In this document: in pieces, positions 24,327 through 32,685 of the stretch
How positions within the stretch are numbered: position 1 is the first letter of the stretch
Layout: the number at the start of each line of letters is the position of its first letter
Origin: an uncultured Pseudacidovorax sp.
GTDB lineage: Bacteria; Pseudomonadota; Gammaproteobacteria; Burkholderiales; Burkholderiaceae_C
Direction of reading: 5' to 3'
Assembly (NCBI RefSeq): GCF_913773995.1
Contig: NZ_CAJYES010000185.1
Span: forward strand, 1-51,241
DNA: 51,241 nucleotides
Made by a program: the position numbers and the translations under genes
Notes under the pieces: generated by a model
Database searches by the model: none
What the model was told of the DNA's origin: nothing
Seen by the model: only the letters and a program-made list of their open reading frames with translations

Positions 24327-25553
24327 TCACCCTAGTTCCGCCGCCTGGTGGATCGTCTCGCGCACCCGCGGATAGATCTGCGCGTTCCACTTGCTGCCAC
24401 TGAAAACACCATAGTGGCCGACGCCCGCCTGCAGGTGGTGCGCCTTCAGATAGGGCCGAATGCTGCTGCACAGGTCCTGCGCCGCCACCGTCTGGCCGAC
24501 GGCGCAGATGTCGTCGCGCTCGCCTTCGACGGTGAGCAGGGCCGTGCGGCGGACGGCCCGCGGATCGACCCGCCGGCCGGCGACGGTCAGCTCGCCGCGC
24601 GGCAGGTCGTAGGTCTGGAAGACCCGCTCGACCGTCTCCAGGTAGAACTCGGCCGGCAGGTCGTTGACGGCGAAATACTCTTCGTAGAAGGTGCGGATCG
24701 CCTGAGCCTTGTCCATTTCCCCCTCGACAAGATGAGCATAGAGGCGGCGGAACTGCTCCTTGTGTCGCTCCATGTTCATGCTCATGAACGCCGACAACTG
24801 CACGAATCCCGGGTACACCCGGCGCATGAAGCCGGCATGCGGCAGCGGCACATGGCTGATCAGGTTGCGCTCGAACCAGTCGATGGGCCGCTCGGTGGCC
24901 AGCCGGTTGACCTGGGTCGGGTTGATGCGGCAATCCACCGGCCCGGCCATCAGTGTCAGGCTGCGGGGGGTGGCGGGGTCGTCGTCCTCGGCCATCAGCG
25001 CGGTCGCGGCCAGGGCGGCCACGCAGGGCTGGCAGACCGCCACCAGGTGCACCCCGGGGCCGACCGCCCGCAGGAAGGCCATCAGCTGCAGGGTGTACTG
25101 GTCCAGACCGAAGCGGCCGTGGGCCAGCGACACGTCGCGGGCGTTGTGCCAGTCGGTGATGTAGACGTCGTGGTCGCGCAGCAGGGTGCGCACCGTTTCG
25201 CGCAGCAGGGTGGCGAAATGGCCCGATAACGGTGCGGCCAGCAGCACCGCGGGCTCGGTCGGTGCATTCGCCGGGCGCATCTTTCGAAAGCGCAGCAACG
25301 TGCCGAAGGGGGCCTGCAAGGCTTTTTCCTCGACCACCGGAATCCGCTCGTCGCCGACGGTCACCTCGTGGATGCCGTAGTCCGGCCGCTGGTGGGTGAG
25401 CTTGAGCCGGTCGAACACGTCCATGGCCGCCGACATGCGCCGGGCGATGGTGCGCTCGGTGCCGGCGGCGAAAAGTGCGTGTCCGAAGAAGTGCGACAGC
25501 TGGCGCAGCGGCGACAGCAGGTCGGCCTGCATCTGATAGGCCTGGTACAGCAT
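24327..25553 (-). CDS. phaZ: Intracellular polyhydroxybutyrate depolymerase
   Basis: A 408-residue intracellular PHB depolymerase that mobilises granule polymer. N-terminus LYQAYQMQADLLSPLRQL and RPDYGI are family-typical, the nucleophile is C174 in VAVCQPCVA (cysteine in place of serine, as in PhaZ1-type enzymes), and the C-terminus has HYGVFSGSKWNAQIYPRVR with the catalytic histidine region. Start ATG 25553 has GAGG just upstream; the longer frame to 25613 is not family-like. It complements phaC/phaA, which lie about 18 kb away. Confidence 0.93.
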   Translation of the reverse strand: MLYQAYQMQADLLSPLRQLSHFFGHALFAAGTERTIARRMSAAMDVFDRLKLTHQRPDYGIHEVTVGDERIPVVEEKALQAPFGTLLRFRKMRPANAPTEPAVLLAAPLSGHFATLLRETVRTLLRDHDVYITDWHNARDVSLAHGRFGLDQYTLQLMAFLRAVGPGVHLVAVCQPCVAALAATALMAEDDDPATPRSLTLMAGPVDCRINPTQVNRLATERPIDWFERNLISHVPLPHAGFMRRVYPGFVQLSAFMSMNMERHKEQFRRLYAHLVEGEMDKAQAIRTFYEEYFAVNDLPAEFYLETVERVFQTYDLPRGELTVAGRRVDPRAVRRTALLTVEGERDDICAVGQTVAAQDLCSSIRPYLKAHHLQAGVGHYGVFSGSKWNAQIYPRVRETIHQAAELG

Positions 25554-25671
25554 GCAGACCTCAAGGCAATTTGCGGGCCAAGCCGGTGCACGGCGGGCCC
25601 GGGCGGCATGCACTGTTCTGGCACAGGCTTTGCACAGCAGGTGGAGAAGTCATCGACTGGAGCATTGCGAC

Positions 25672-26328
25672 ATGGCCAAGGCCGTTCTCACCATCAGCAG
25701 CAAGAACAACGGCGCCTGGGCCCTGCGCGGCTGGCTGATGTGCCGGCTGGCCGGGCTGGATTTCGTCGAAAAGGTCATTCCGCCCGACGATCCGGCGATG
25801 AAGGCCGAGATGCTGCTGCTGTCTTCGTCCATGTTGGTGCCCTCACTGGAGCACCAGGGCATCCGGGTCTGGGACACGATGGCCATCGGCGAGTACCTGC
25901 ACGAGACCTTCCCCAAGGCCGGCCTGCTGCCGGCCGATGCCGCGGCCCGCGCCCACTGCCGCGCGATCTGCGGCGAGATGCACTCGGGCTTCTCCGCCCT
26001 GCGCGGCGCGCTGCCCATGAACATCAAGGCCCGCTTCAAGGACTTCAAGGTCTGGTCGCGAGCCCAGGCGGACATCGACCGCATCGTGGCGATCTGGCGC
26101 GAATGTCTGTCGACCTATGGCGGTCCCTTCCTGTTCGGCAAACGCCCAGGCCTGGCCGATGCGATGTATGCGCCGGTGGTCACCCGCTTCCGCAGCTACG
26201 GCGTGGCGCTGGACGAGGTCTGCGCCGCCTACAGCCAGCAGGTGCTGGAACTGCCCGCCATGCGCGAGTGGATCGCCGCGGCCCTGCAGGAGCCCGAAGA
26301 GATCGACGAACTCGACGCCGAGTTCTGA
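25672..26328 (+). CDS. Glutathione S-transferase family protein
   Basis: A 218-residue GST-like protein. The N-terminal half (about 1-80) has the thioredoxin-like pattern SSKNNGAWALRGWLMCRLAGLDFVEKVI, a PSLEH cis-proline segment and DTMAIGEYLHETFP for glutathione contact; the C-terminal half is helical with FLFGKRPGLADAMYAPVVTRF. The substrate is unknown. Start ATG 25672 is 118 nt from the divergent phaZ start. It is convergent with mog, with 46 nt between. Confidence 0.87.
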   Translation: MAKAVLTISSKNNGAWALRGWLMCRLAGLDFVEKVIPPDDPAMKAEMLLLSSSMLVPSLEHQGIRVWDTMAIGEYLHETFPKAGLLPADAAARAHCRAICGEMHSGFSALRGALPMNIKARFKDFKVWSRAQADIDRIVAIWRECLSTYGGPFLFGKRPGLADAMYAPVVTRFRSYGVALDEVCAAYSQQVLELPAMREWIAAALQEPEEIDELDAEF

Positions 26329-26374
26329 TCGCGTTCCCGCGTCGGCGCCCGGGACGGGCAGGGCCTAAAGACGC

Positions 26375-26974
26375 TCAACTCCGGGCCGGCCGAATCGCCG
26401 ACTTGGGTCGAAAGGCCTTGCACACGGCGTCGTTCGTCTCGAGGTAAGGGCCACCGATCAGATCGATACAGTAAGGCACGGCCGCGAAGATGCCGGGCAC
26501 GATCTGGCTGCCATCGGCCGCCTTGAGGCCCTCCAGCGTCTCTGCGATGGACTTGGGCTGGCCGGGCAGGTTGATGATCAGGCTGCGATCACGGATCACC
26601 GCCACCTGGCGCGACAGGATCGCCGTCGGCACGAAGCGCAGGCTGATCTGCCGCATCTGTTCGCCGAAACCGGGCATCTCCTTGTGCGCGACGGCCAGTG
26701 TGGCCTCGGGCGTGACGTCGCGCGGCGCGGGGCCGGTGCCGCCGGTGGTCAGCACCAGGTTGCAGCCGGCGTCCACCAGCTCGATCAGCGCGGCGCTGAT
26801 GCGCGCGGCCTCGTCGGGGATCAGGCGCGGCTCGAAGGCGATGGGGTTCTTGAGCGCCCGCGTCAGCCAGTCCTGCAGCGCGGGCAGGCCTTTGTCCCCG
26901 TAGACACCGCTGCTGGCGCGGTCGCTGACCGAGACGATGCCGATCTTCACCGGCTCGAAAGCGGCGCCGTCCAT
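26375..26974 (-). CDS. mog: Molybdopterin adenylyltransferase
   Basis: A 199-residue MogA-type enzyme that adenylylates molybdopterin before molybdenum insertion. Motifs: IGIVSVSDRASSGVYGDKG, LVLTTGGTGPAPRDVTPEAT, and SLIINLPGQPKSIAETL. The cofactor is needed by NasA encoded further along. Start ATG 26974 shares one base with the darP stop (TGATG), so it is coupled to darP. Confidence 0.93.
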   Translation of the reverse strand: MDGAAFEPVKIGIVSVSDRASSGVYGDKGLPALQDWLTRALKNPIAFEPRLIPDEAARISAALIELVDAGCNLVLTTGGTGPAPRDVTPEATLAVAHKEMPGFGEQMRQISLRFVPTAILSRQVAVIRDRSLIINLPGQPKSIAETLEGLKAADGSQIVPGIFAAVPYCIDLIGGPYLETNDAVCKAFRPKSAIRPARS

Positions 26975-27630
26975 CAGGCGTCCTCCTCGCGCGACTGGGC
27001 CGAGGCCTGGTCGGCATGGTCGTCGTCGCCATGTACCGACAGCTGCTCGCGGATGCGCTGGAACAGCTCGCGGAAAGCCTTGCCCTGGCGGGGTGCCTCG
27101 CCGGGCTTGCCGGCCAGGTGGTCCTTGCGGGCCTGGCGCACCAGGGCGCGCATCTGCTGGGCGTCGGTGCCGGGGTGGGTCTCGATCCAGGCGCCCAAAG
27201 CGTCGTCGTCGGCCAGCAGGCGCTCGCGCCATTGCTCGGCCTCGTGCAGCATGGCGGTGGCCTGGGCGGGACCGCGGGCCTGCTCGTCGAGGGCGGTGCG
27301 CACGGCCTCCAGCGTCTCGGGGTCCAGCTTGCGCATGAGCTTGCCGACGAACTGCGACTGCCGGCGGCGGCCTTCGAAGTTGGTGATGCGGCCGAGTTCC
27401 TTGAGTGCTTCGATCAGCTGATCGGGCAGCTGCAGGCGTTCGCTGGCTTCGCCGCGCAGCGTGAGCAGGGCCTCGCCCAGCGCCTGCAGCTCCGCGCTTT
27501 CGCGCTTGAGGTCGGTCTTGCTGGTCTCGATGCCGCCCTTGAGCTCGCGCTTGTATTCGATGTCGAGTTCGCTGCCTTCGGCGACGAACTGGCCACGGAC
27601 GAAGTAGCCTTTTTTGGGTTTGCGGGACAT
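26974..27630 (-). CDS. darP: Ribosome-associated protein DarP (YjgA, DUF615)
   Basis: A 218-residue charged, helical protein of the YjgA/DUF615 family, a late 50S assembly factor. Family landmarks are LQALGEALLTL, ERLQLPDQLIEALKELGRITNFEGRRRQSQFVGKLMRKLD and a late ALVRQARKDH. The tail is acidic and disordered. It is divergent from pmbA with 61 nt between starts, the same arrangement as yjgA/pmbA in E. coli. It precedes mog with a one-base overlap. Confidence 0.92.
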   Translation of the reverse strand: MSRKPKKGYFVRGQFVAEGSELDIEYKRELKGGIETSKTDLKRESAELQALGEALLTLRGEASERLQLPDQLIEALKELGRITNFEGRRRQSQFVGKLMRKLDPETLEAVRTALDEQARGPAQATAMLHEAEQWRERLLADDDALGAWIETHPGTDAQQMRALVRQARKDHLAGKPGEAPRQGKAFRELFQRIREQLSVHGDDDHADQASAQSREEDA

Positions 27631-27691
27631 GGCGGGGGAATTGGGTGCGCCGCCCGGGCGTCGGGGGCGCGTCGCTATCATTGTCCCTCAC

Positions 27692-29062
27692 ATGAGCACC
27701 ACCACTTCGCGCGCGGAAAGCGGCTTCGCCTACAGCCGAGATTACTTCGAGAACCTGGTCGACACCGCCCTGGCGCATGCCAAGAAGCTGGGTGCCACCG
27801 ACGCCGGCGCCGAGGCGTCCGAAGGCTGCGGACTGAGCGTCTCGGTGCGCAAGGGTCAGCTCGAGAACGTGGAGCGCAACCGCGACAAGTCGCTCGGCGT
27901 CACCGTCTACGTCGGCAACCGCCGCGGCAATGCCAGCACCTCCGACTTCTCCGAGGCCGCCATCCGACAGACGGTGCAGGCCGCCTACGACATCGCCCGC
28001 TTCACGGCCGAGGACCCGGTCGGTGGCCTGCCCGACGAGGCGGACATCGCCAAGGAGCATCCGGAACTCGACCTCTTCCATCCCTGGGCCATCGACAGCG
28101 AAGGCGCGGCCAGGCTGGCGCTGGAGTGCGAGGCGGCCGCCCTGTCGACCGACCGGCGCATCACCAACAGCGAAGGCGCGGGCGTGTCGGCCCAGCAGAG
28201 CCATTTCTTCAGTGCGCACACGCATGGCTTTCGCGGCGGGTATGCCAGCTCGCGCCATTCGATCTCGGTCGCGCCCATCGCTGGGCGCGGCGACGACATG
28301 CAGCGCGACGCCTGGTACAGCTCCATGCGCTCGGCGGACGAGCTGGCCTCGCCGCAGGCCGTGGGTCGCTATGCGGCCGAGCGGGCGCTGAGCCGGCTGA
28401 AGTCGCGCAAGATCAAGACCACCGAATGCCCTGTGCTGTTCGAGTCGCCGCTGGCTGCCGGCCTGCTGGGCGGGCTGGTGCAGGCCGTCAGCGGCGGCGC
28501 GCTGTACCGTCGCAGCACCTTCCTGCTCGACTCGCTGGGCAAGGACGTGCTGCCGTCTCACATCGACGTGACGGAGGACCCGCACGTGATGCGCGGCAAG
28601 GGCAGCGCGCCTTTTGATGACGAGGGCGTGATCACCCGCGCGCGCACGGTGGTCGACGCCGGCCGGCTGGAGGGCTACTTCCTGTCGACCTATTCGGCCC
28701 GCAAGCTGGGCATGAAGACCACCGGCAATGCCGGTGGCTCGCACAACATGACGCTGCGCTCGCGGCTGACCGATCCGGCCGACGACCTGGATGCCATGCT
28801 GCGCAAGCTGGGCACCGGCCTTTTCGTCATCGAGCTGATGGGCCAGGGCGTCAACTACGTCACCGGCGACTATTCGCGCGGCGCCAGCGGCTTCTGGGTC
28901 GAGAACGGCCAGATCGCCTTCCCGGTGCAGGAGATCACCATCGCCGGCAACCTCAAGTCCATGCTGATGGGCATCCAGGCCATGGGGGCCGATGCCTACA
29001 ACTACGGCGCCAAGACCGTCGGCTCGATGCTGATCGACCGGATGAAGGTGGCAGGGGCCTGA
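27692..29062 (+). CDS. pmbA: Metalloprotease PmbA (TldE)
   Basis: A 456-residue TldE/PmbA subunit, which together with TldD forms a heteromeric metalloprotease for peptide maturation and degradation. Motifs: GCGLSVSVRKGQLENVERNRDKSLGVTVYVGNRRGNASTSDF, FDDEGVITRARTVVDAGRLEGYFLSTYSARKLG and QGVNYVTGDYSRGASGFWVENG. TldD is not in the window. The ATG at 27692 lacks a Shine-Dalgarno; a -10-like TATCAT is at 27676-27681. A longer frame from 27614 is not family-like. It ends 4 nt from the convergent LysR stop. Confidence 0.93.
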   Translation: MSTTTSRAESGFAYSRDYFENLVDTALAHAKKLGATDAGAEASEGCGLSVSVRKGQLENVERNRDKSLGVTVYVGNRRGNASTSDFSEAAIRQTVQAAYDIARFTAEDPVGGLPDEADIAKEHPELDLFHPWAIDSEGAARLALECEAAALSTDRRITNSEGAGVSAQQSHFFSAHTHGFRGGYASSRHSISVAPIAGRGDDMQRDAWYSSMRSADELASPQAVGRYAAERALSRLKSRKIKTTECPVLFESPLAAGLLGGLVQAVSGGALYRRSTFLLDSLGKDVLPSHIDVTEDPHVMRGKGSAPFDDEGVITRARTVVDAGRLEGYFLSTYSARKLGMKTTGNAGGSHNMTLRSRLTDPADDLDAMLRKLGTGLFVIELMGQGVNYVTGDYSRGASGFWVENGQIAFPVQEITIAGNLKSMLMGIQAMGADAYNYGAKTVGSMLIDRMKVAGA

Positions 29063-29066
29063 GGCT

Positions 29067-29972
29067 TCAGGCGCAGCGCGCCGCCTGCGGCAGTGCCGTG
29101 AGGTGCGCAAGCAGCGTCCGCGCCTGCGGCGACAGCGCCGCCTCGTCGCGCACGCAGACCCGCAGTTCGCGACCGGCCCATTCCTCCGCCAGGGGCACCC
29201 GGGCCAGCGCCATGGTGCGCGCGCACCGCGCTGCCGCCGTGTGCGGCACCACGCCAGCGCCGATGCCCTGCGCGGCCATGCGGCACACCGCGTCGAAACT
29301 GCGCACCCGCGCCCGGTAGCGCGACGGCAGCCCGGCTGCACGGATCTGGCGGCTGATGTGTTCCTGCAGCGGATTGCCGGCGGCCAATCCCACCCATTCC
29401 GCATTGCCGATTTCGGCGAGCGTTACGCGGCGTCGACGGGCCAGCGCATGGCCGCGCGGCAGCACCAGCACCAGGTCGTCGCGGCGGAAGGCGTGGTGGA
29501 CCAGGCCGCCGAAGTCGGCGAGCTGCGAGGCAATGCCGATGTCCGCCAAGCCGGCGCGCACCGCATCGGCCACGTCGGCGCTTGCCCGCTCGTCCAGATC
29601 CACCGAGACCTGCGGATGCGCCGCCAGGAAGTCTGCCAGGGGACCGGGCAAGTGCTCCATCAGCGCGGCCGTGTTGGCGAGCAGGCGCACGCGGCTGCGC
29701 AGGCCCTGGCCGTGCTCGGCCATCTCGCCGTACAGGCACTGCATCTGCGCCAGCACCGTGCGGGCATGGTGCAGCAGCGTGCGGCCTGCGTTCGTGGGCG
29801 TGACGCCCGTCGCGTGCCGCTGAAGCAGCGGGCCGCCCAGCGCCTGCTCCATGCCGCGCACTCGCTGGCTGGCGGAGGCGAGCGTCATGTGGGCCCGATC
29901 GGCGCCGCGGGTGAGGCTGCCGGCTTCCACCACGTGGACGAAGAGGCGCAGATCTGTCAGGTCGAATCGCAT
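29067..29972 (-). CDS. LysR family transcriptional regulator
   Basis: A 301-residue LysR regulator: N-terminal helix-turn-helix (LRLFVHVVEAGSLTRGADRAHMTLASASQRVRGME, residues about 8-42) and an effector domain from about 90. It is divergent from the TSUP transporter gene with 281 nt between, the usual layout for a LysR protein that controls its neighbour. No effector can be assigned. Confidence 0.92.
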   Translation of the reverse strand: MRFDLTDLRLFVHVVEAGSLTRGADRAHMTLASASQRVRGMEQALGGPLLQRHATGVTPTNAGRTLLHHARTVLAQMQCLYGEMAEHGQGLRSRVRLLANTAALMEHLPGPLADFLAAHPQVSVDLDERASADVADAVRAGLADIGIASQLADFGGLVHHAFRRDDLVLVLPRGHALARRRRVTLAEIGNAEWVGLAAGNPLQEHISRQIRAAGLPSRYRARVRSFDAVCRMAAQGIGAGVVPHTAAARCARTMALARVPLAEEWAGRELRVCVRDEAALSPQARTLLAHLTALPQAARCA

Positions 29973-30253
29973 GGCGGCAAGGTAGCACGCGGGGCGGTGC
30001 GCCGCGCGGGTTCGCGGAAGCGCGGGTTGGATCCGCGCAGGTCCATTCCGCTCTGGCCCTGGCGCGCATCGGCCGATGCTTCTCTTCGGTGGTCAGGGGC
30101 TCAGTTTCGGCCATAGGCGCCTGCGCCTCTTCCGCATTGGCGCCGTGCAGCGCCGCCGCCAGACTCGCGGGCTTCCGCAGTGCTGCTGCGCATTCCCCAA
30201 TACCCCCATGCCCGTCCCCGTATCCAACAACGCTCCGCCACCGGGAGCACACC
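29973..30253. other. Intergenic region between divergent LysR and TSUP genes
   Basis: About 280 nt without a convincing gene. It must hold both divergent promoters and the LysR operator, but I cannot point to a single convincing T-N11-A site or sigma-70 promoter. In-frame extension of the TSUP gene across it lacks membrane-protein character. Confidence 0.5.
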
Positions 30254-31015
30254 ATGGCCGTTGACGCCGCTGCGCTCCCGATCTGGACGCTGACCGTCGG
30301 CGTCTTCGTGCTGGCCGGCGCGGTCAAGGGGTTGCTCGGCCTGGGCCTGCCTACCGTGTCGATGGCGCTGCTCGCGCTGTGGATGCCCCAGGCCCAGGCG
30401 GCGGCCTTGTTGGTGCTGCCGTCGTTGGTGACCAACCTGTGGCAGGCGGGTCCGTGGCCTGCGGCCTGGGCCCTGCTGCGCCGCACGGCGGGTCTGCAGA
30501 TCGGCATGGCTGCCGGCACGCTCGGCGGGCTGGTGGTCTGGGGGCCGCCTGCCGGTCCCACCGGTGTCCTGCTGCTCGGCCTGGCGCTGATCGCCTATGC
30601 GGGATGGGGCCTGGCGGGTCGGGCGCACACCCTGACGGCGGAGCAGGCGCGCTGGGCCGGGCCCGTCGTGGGCCTGCTGACCGGCCTGCTCACGGCGCTC
30701 ACCGGCGTGTTCGTGATGCCGGTGGTGCCCTACCTGCAGAGCCTCGGGCTGGATCGCGGGGCGCTGATGCGGGCCATGGGTCTTTCGTTCAGCACCTGCA
30801 CGCTGGCACTGGGCGTAGGGCTGGGCGGGTCGTCCGGGATGATGGCCGCAGAGGTCGGCTGGACGTCGGCGGCGATGCTCGTGCCAGCCTGGCTGGGCAT
30901 GGCGCTGGGACAGCGACTGCAGGCACGCATGCCCGTGCCGCTGTTTCGCCGCTGCTTCTTCGCCGCGCTGGCGGTGCTCGGCGGCTGGATGGTGCTGAGT
31001 GCAGCGGGCGGCTGA
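30254..31015 (+). CDS. TSUP family transporter (TauE/SafE type)
   Basis: A 253-residue membrane protein with about eight hydrophobic helices in two halves. Family-type glycine-rich starts are VLAGAVKGLLGLGLPTVSMALL and GLLTGLLTALTGVFVMPVVPYLQSLGL. TSUP proteins export or import sulfite, sulfoacetate and other organic anions; the substrate here is not known. The start ATG at 30254 follows GGGAG. It is divergent from the LysR gene, which may regulate it. Confidence 0.87.
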   Translation: MAVDAAALPIWTLTVGVFVLAGAVKGLLGLGLPTVSMALLALWMPQAQAAALLVLPSLVTNLWQAGPWPAAWALLRRTAGLQIGMAAGTLGGLVVWGPPAGPTGVLLLGLALIAYAGWGLAGRAHTLTAEQARWAGPVVGLLTGLLTALTGVFVMPVVPYLQSLGLDRGALMRAMGLSFSTCTLALGVGLGGSSGMMAAEVGWTSAAMLVPAWLGMALGQRLQARMPVPLFRRCFFAALAVLGGWMVLSAAGG

Positions 31016-31107
31016 CGACGGTCGTGCGCAGCGCATAGTGACCAGCTACCGATAACGGTACCGCGGCGGAGGTGCCGCTCGTCAGTGTCCGAGCGCGAAG
31101 GGGCGGC

Positions 31108-31572
31108 TCAGGCCCGTCCGAGCGCCTGCCAGACCCGCTCGATGGTCTGCCGGTACGGCAGCGTGAAGTCGTCCATCGGCTCCTGCGGCGTCAGCCAGCG
31201 GAACGCGAACACCAGCCCATCCTCTTCGGGGCTTCCGCGGGCCGTGTGTTCGAAGTGCTCGGGCGCCGGCGTGTCGATGCGCATCAGGAACAGGTGCCAC
31301 AGCTGTTCGTGCGTGTGATCGTTGCCCTCGTGACCCGCATCGCAGTGGCGCAGCAGCGTGCCCAGGGGCCGCAGCGGGCCGTCGAAGCGCAGGCCGGATT
31401 CCTCCAGCAGCTCGCGCCGTACGGCATCTTCCGCCGACTCGCCGGGCTCGATGGTGCCCTTGACCAGCTGCATGCCCCGGTCGCCCGGGTGGTGGAAGAC
31501 CAGCAGCCGGCCGCGCGTGTCCACCACGCAGGCGCAGGCTTTGCCGATGGGGGTGGCGGCCGGCGTGTCCAT
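31108..31572 (-). CDS. Nudix hydrolase
   Basis: A 154-residue Nudix protein. The box is clear: G-TIEPG-E-SAEDAVR-RELLEESGL, beginning near residue 39. Flanking HPGDRGMQLVK and a C-terminal FRWLTPQEPMDDF are typical of small NUDIX hydrolases. The substrate is unknown. Start ATG 31572 (MDTPAATPIG) is 4 nt after the yqeY stop; the longer frame to 31608 overlaps yqeY and is not needed. It is the third gene of rpsU-yqeY-nudix. Confidence 0.85.
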   Translation of the reverse strand: MDTPAATPIGKACACVVDTRGRLLVFHHPGDRGMQLVKGTIEPGESAEDAVRRELLEESGLRFDGPLRPLGTLLRHCDAGHEGNDHTHEQLWHLFLMRIDTPAPEHFEHTARGSPEEDGLVFAFRWLTPQEPMDDFTLPYRQTIERVWQALGRA

Positions 31573-31576
31573 GCAA

Positions 31577-32023
31577 TCAGCCGGCGAGTGCGGCCTTGAC
31601 CGCGGCACTGACCTGGCCCATCTCGGCCTTGCCCGCCAGGCGCTGCTTGGCGGCGCCCATCACCTTGCCCATGTCGCCGGAGCCGCTGGCGCCCAGCTCG
31701 GCCACGATGGCCTTCACTTCGGCGGCGATCTCGTCGGCGCCCAGGCGCTGGGGCAGGTAGGCCTCGAGCACGACGATCTCGGCGGCTTCCTTGTCGGCCA
31801 GTTCGGTACGGCCGGCCTGGGTGAAGGCGGTGATGGAGTCCTTGCGCTGCTTGATCATCTTGTCGATGACACCGACCACGGCGGCGTCGTCCAGCTCGAT
31901 GCGTTCGTCCACTTCCTTCTGCTTCATCGCGGCCAGCAGCAGGCGGATGGTGGCCAGGCGCTCGGCTTCCTTGGCGCGCATGGCGGTCTTCATGTCTTCG
32001 GTGATGCGGGCCTTGAGGCTCAT
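31577..32023 (-). CDS. yqeY: GatB/YqeY domain protein
   Basis: A 148-residue helical protein of the YqeY family, related to the tail domain of GatB and linked to tRNA-dependent amidation. Landmarks: MKTAMRAKEAERLATIRLLLAAMKQKEVDERI, EAYLPQRLGADEIAAEV and MGKVMGAAKQRLAGKA. Following rpsU is its usual position in proteobacteria. A terminator (32131-32168) lies between rpsU and yqeY, so expression may depend on read-through. Confidence 0.92.
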   Translation of the reverse strand: MSLKARITEDMKTAMRAKEAERLATIRLLLAAMKQKEVDERIELDDAAVVGVIDKMIKQRKDSITAFTQAGRTELADKEAAEIVVLEAYLPQRLGADEIAAEVKAIVAELGASGSGDMGKVMGAAKQRLAGKAEMGQVSAAVKAALAG

Positions 32024-32130
32024 GGTGCGTCCTTGCTGCAGGGGAAGAGAGGAAAGAGCGGCGCGCTCCCCGTGGCGTGCGGCCCCGGCCCGTGGATCGG
32101 GCGATGTCGTGCCGGCGAGCGGCTGGCGAC

Positions 32131-32168
32131 AAAAACAAAAGCCGCGGCAGGTTTCCCCGGCGCGGCTT
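32131..32168 (-). terminator. Terminator after rpsU
   Basis: On the minus strand AAGCCGCG (32168-32161) pairs with CGCGGCTT (32146-32139) across a 14-nt loop and is followed by TTTTGTTTTT. It lies between rpsU and yqeY and would trim the abundant rpsU message. Confidence 0.8.
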
Positions 32169-32222
32169 GCGTGTTGCGCGACCGGCGGCGTCGAGGACGT
32201 GCCGGCGTTGCCTGCGGATCGA

Positions 32223-32435
32223 TCAGTACAGCTTCTTGGGCAGCTGCATGCTGCGCACGCGCTTGTAGTGGCGCTTGACGGCCGCAGCCTTCTTGCGCTT
32301 GCGCTCGGCGGTCGGCTTTTCGTAGAACTCGCGGGCGCGCAGATCGGTCAGCAGGCCGAGCTTTTCGATGGTGCGCTTGAAGCGGCGCAGCGCGACGTCG
32401 AAGGGCTCGTTTTCTTTAACGCGGATGGTGGTCAT
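32223..32435 (-). CDS. rpsU: 30S ribosomal protein S21
   Basis: A 70-residue S21 protein: [21 protein letters not shown] with the highly basic [22 protein letters not shown] tail. Full length for betaproteobacteria. S21 helps the 30S subunit select mRNAs with Shine-Dalgarno sequences. No Shine-Dalgarno precedes this ATG; instead a 6-bp hairpin (32438-32456) ends 2 nt before it. A good sigma-70 promoter lies at 32547-32575. Confidence 0.97.
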
Positions 32436-32437
32436 TG

Positions 32438-32456
32438 ATTCAAAGAGATGTTGAAT
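32438..32456 (-). promoter_or_regulatory. Hairpin directly upstream of the rpsU start codon
   Basis: On the minus strand ATTCAA-CATCTCT-TTGAAT is a perfect 6-bp stem with a 7-nt loop, ending 2 nt before the rpsU ATG where a Shine-Dalgarno would lie. It may control translation initiation. The A/U-rich stem is weak, so this is tentative. Confidence 0.4.
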
Positions 32457-32546
32457 GTGACCAGGGAAGATCGAGGCCCCCGGCCGGTGGTCCTCAACTC
32501 TAAAGATTTTGCGGCCCGCTGAGGGGTAGGCCAAAGTTAGCCGGCT

Positions 32547-32575
32547 AATGTAGCAGGTTTGGAGGCCCGACTCAA
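32547..32575 (-). promoter_or_regulatory. rpsU: Sigma-70 promoter of rpsU
   Basis: -35 TTGAGT (32575-32570), 17-nt spacer, -10 TACATT (32552-32547). Both hexamers match consensus in four of six positions with ideal spacing. Transcription would start near 32540, giving about 105 nt of 5' leader before rpsU. Confidence 0.65.
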
Positions 32576-32685
32576 GCTGCGTCGGGCGGCGCCGTACCCA
32601 GTGTGATGTTCGAGACGCCCCGACCCACGCGCTGCATCCCGGGCAACCCGCGTCGTCGTGCCGCGCCGGCAGTCGTTCGGCGCGC

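Noticed and set aside
26375-29404. 1009-codon minus-strand frame across pmbA into mog
   Set aside because: Only the last 199 codons (mog) are real; the rest is antisense to pmbA and low-complexity.
31040-31107. Short palindrome TACCG-ATAA-CGGTA after the TSUP gene as a terminator
   Set aside because: Only 5 bp and no T-tract; too weak to call.
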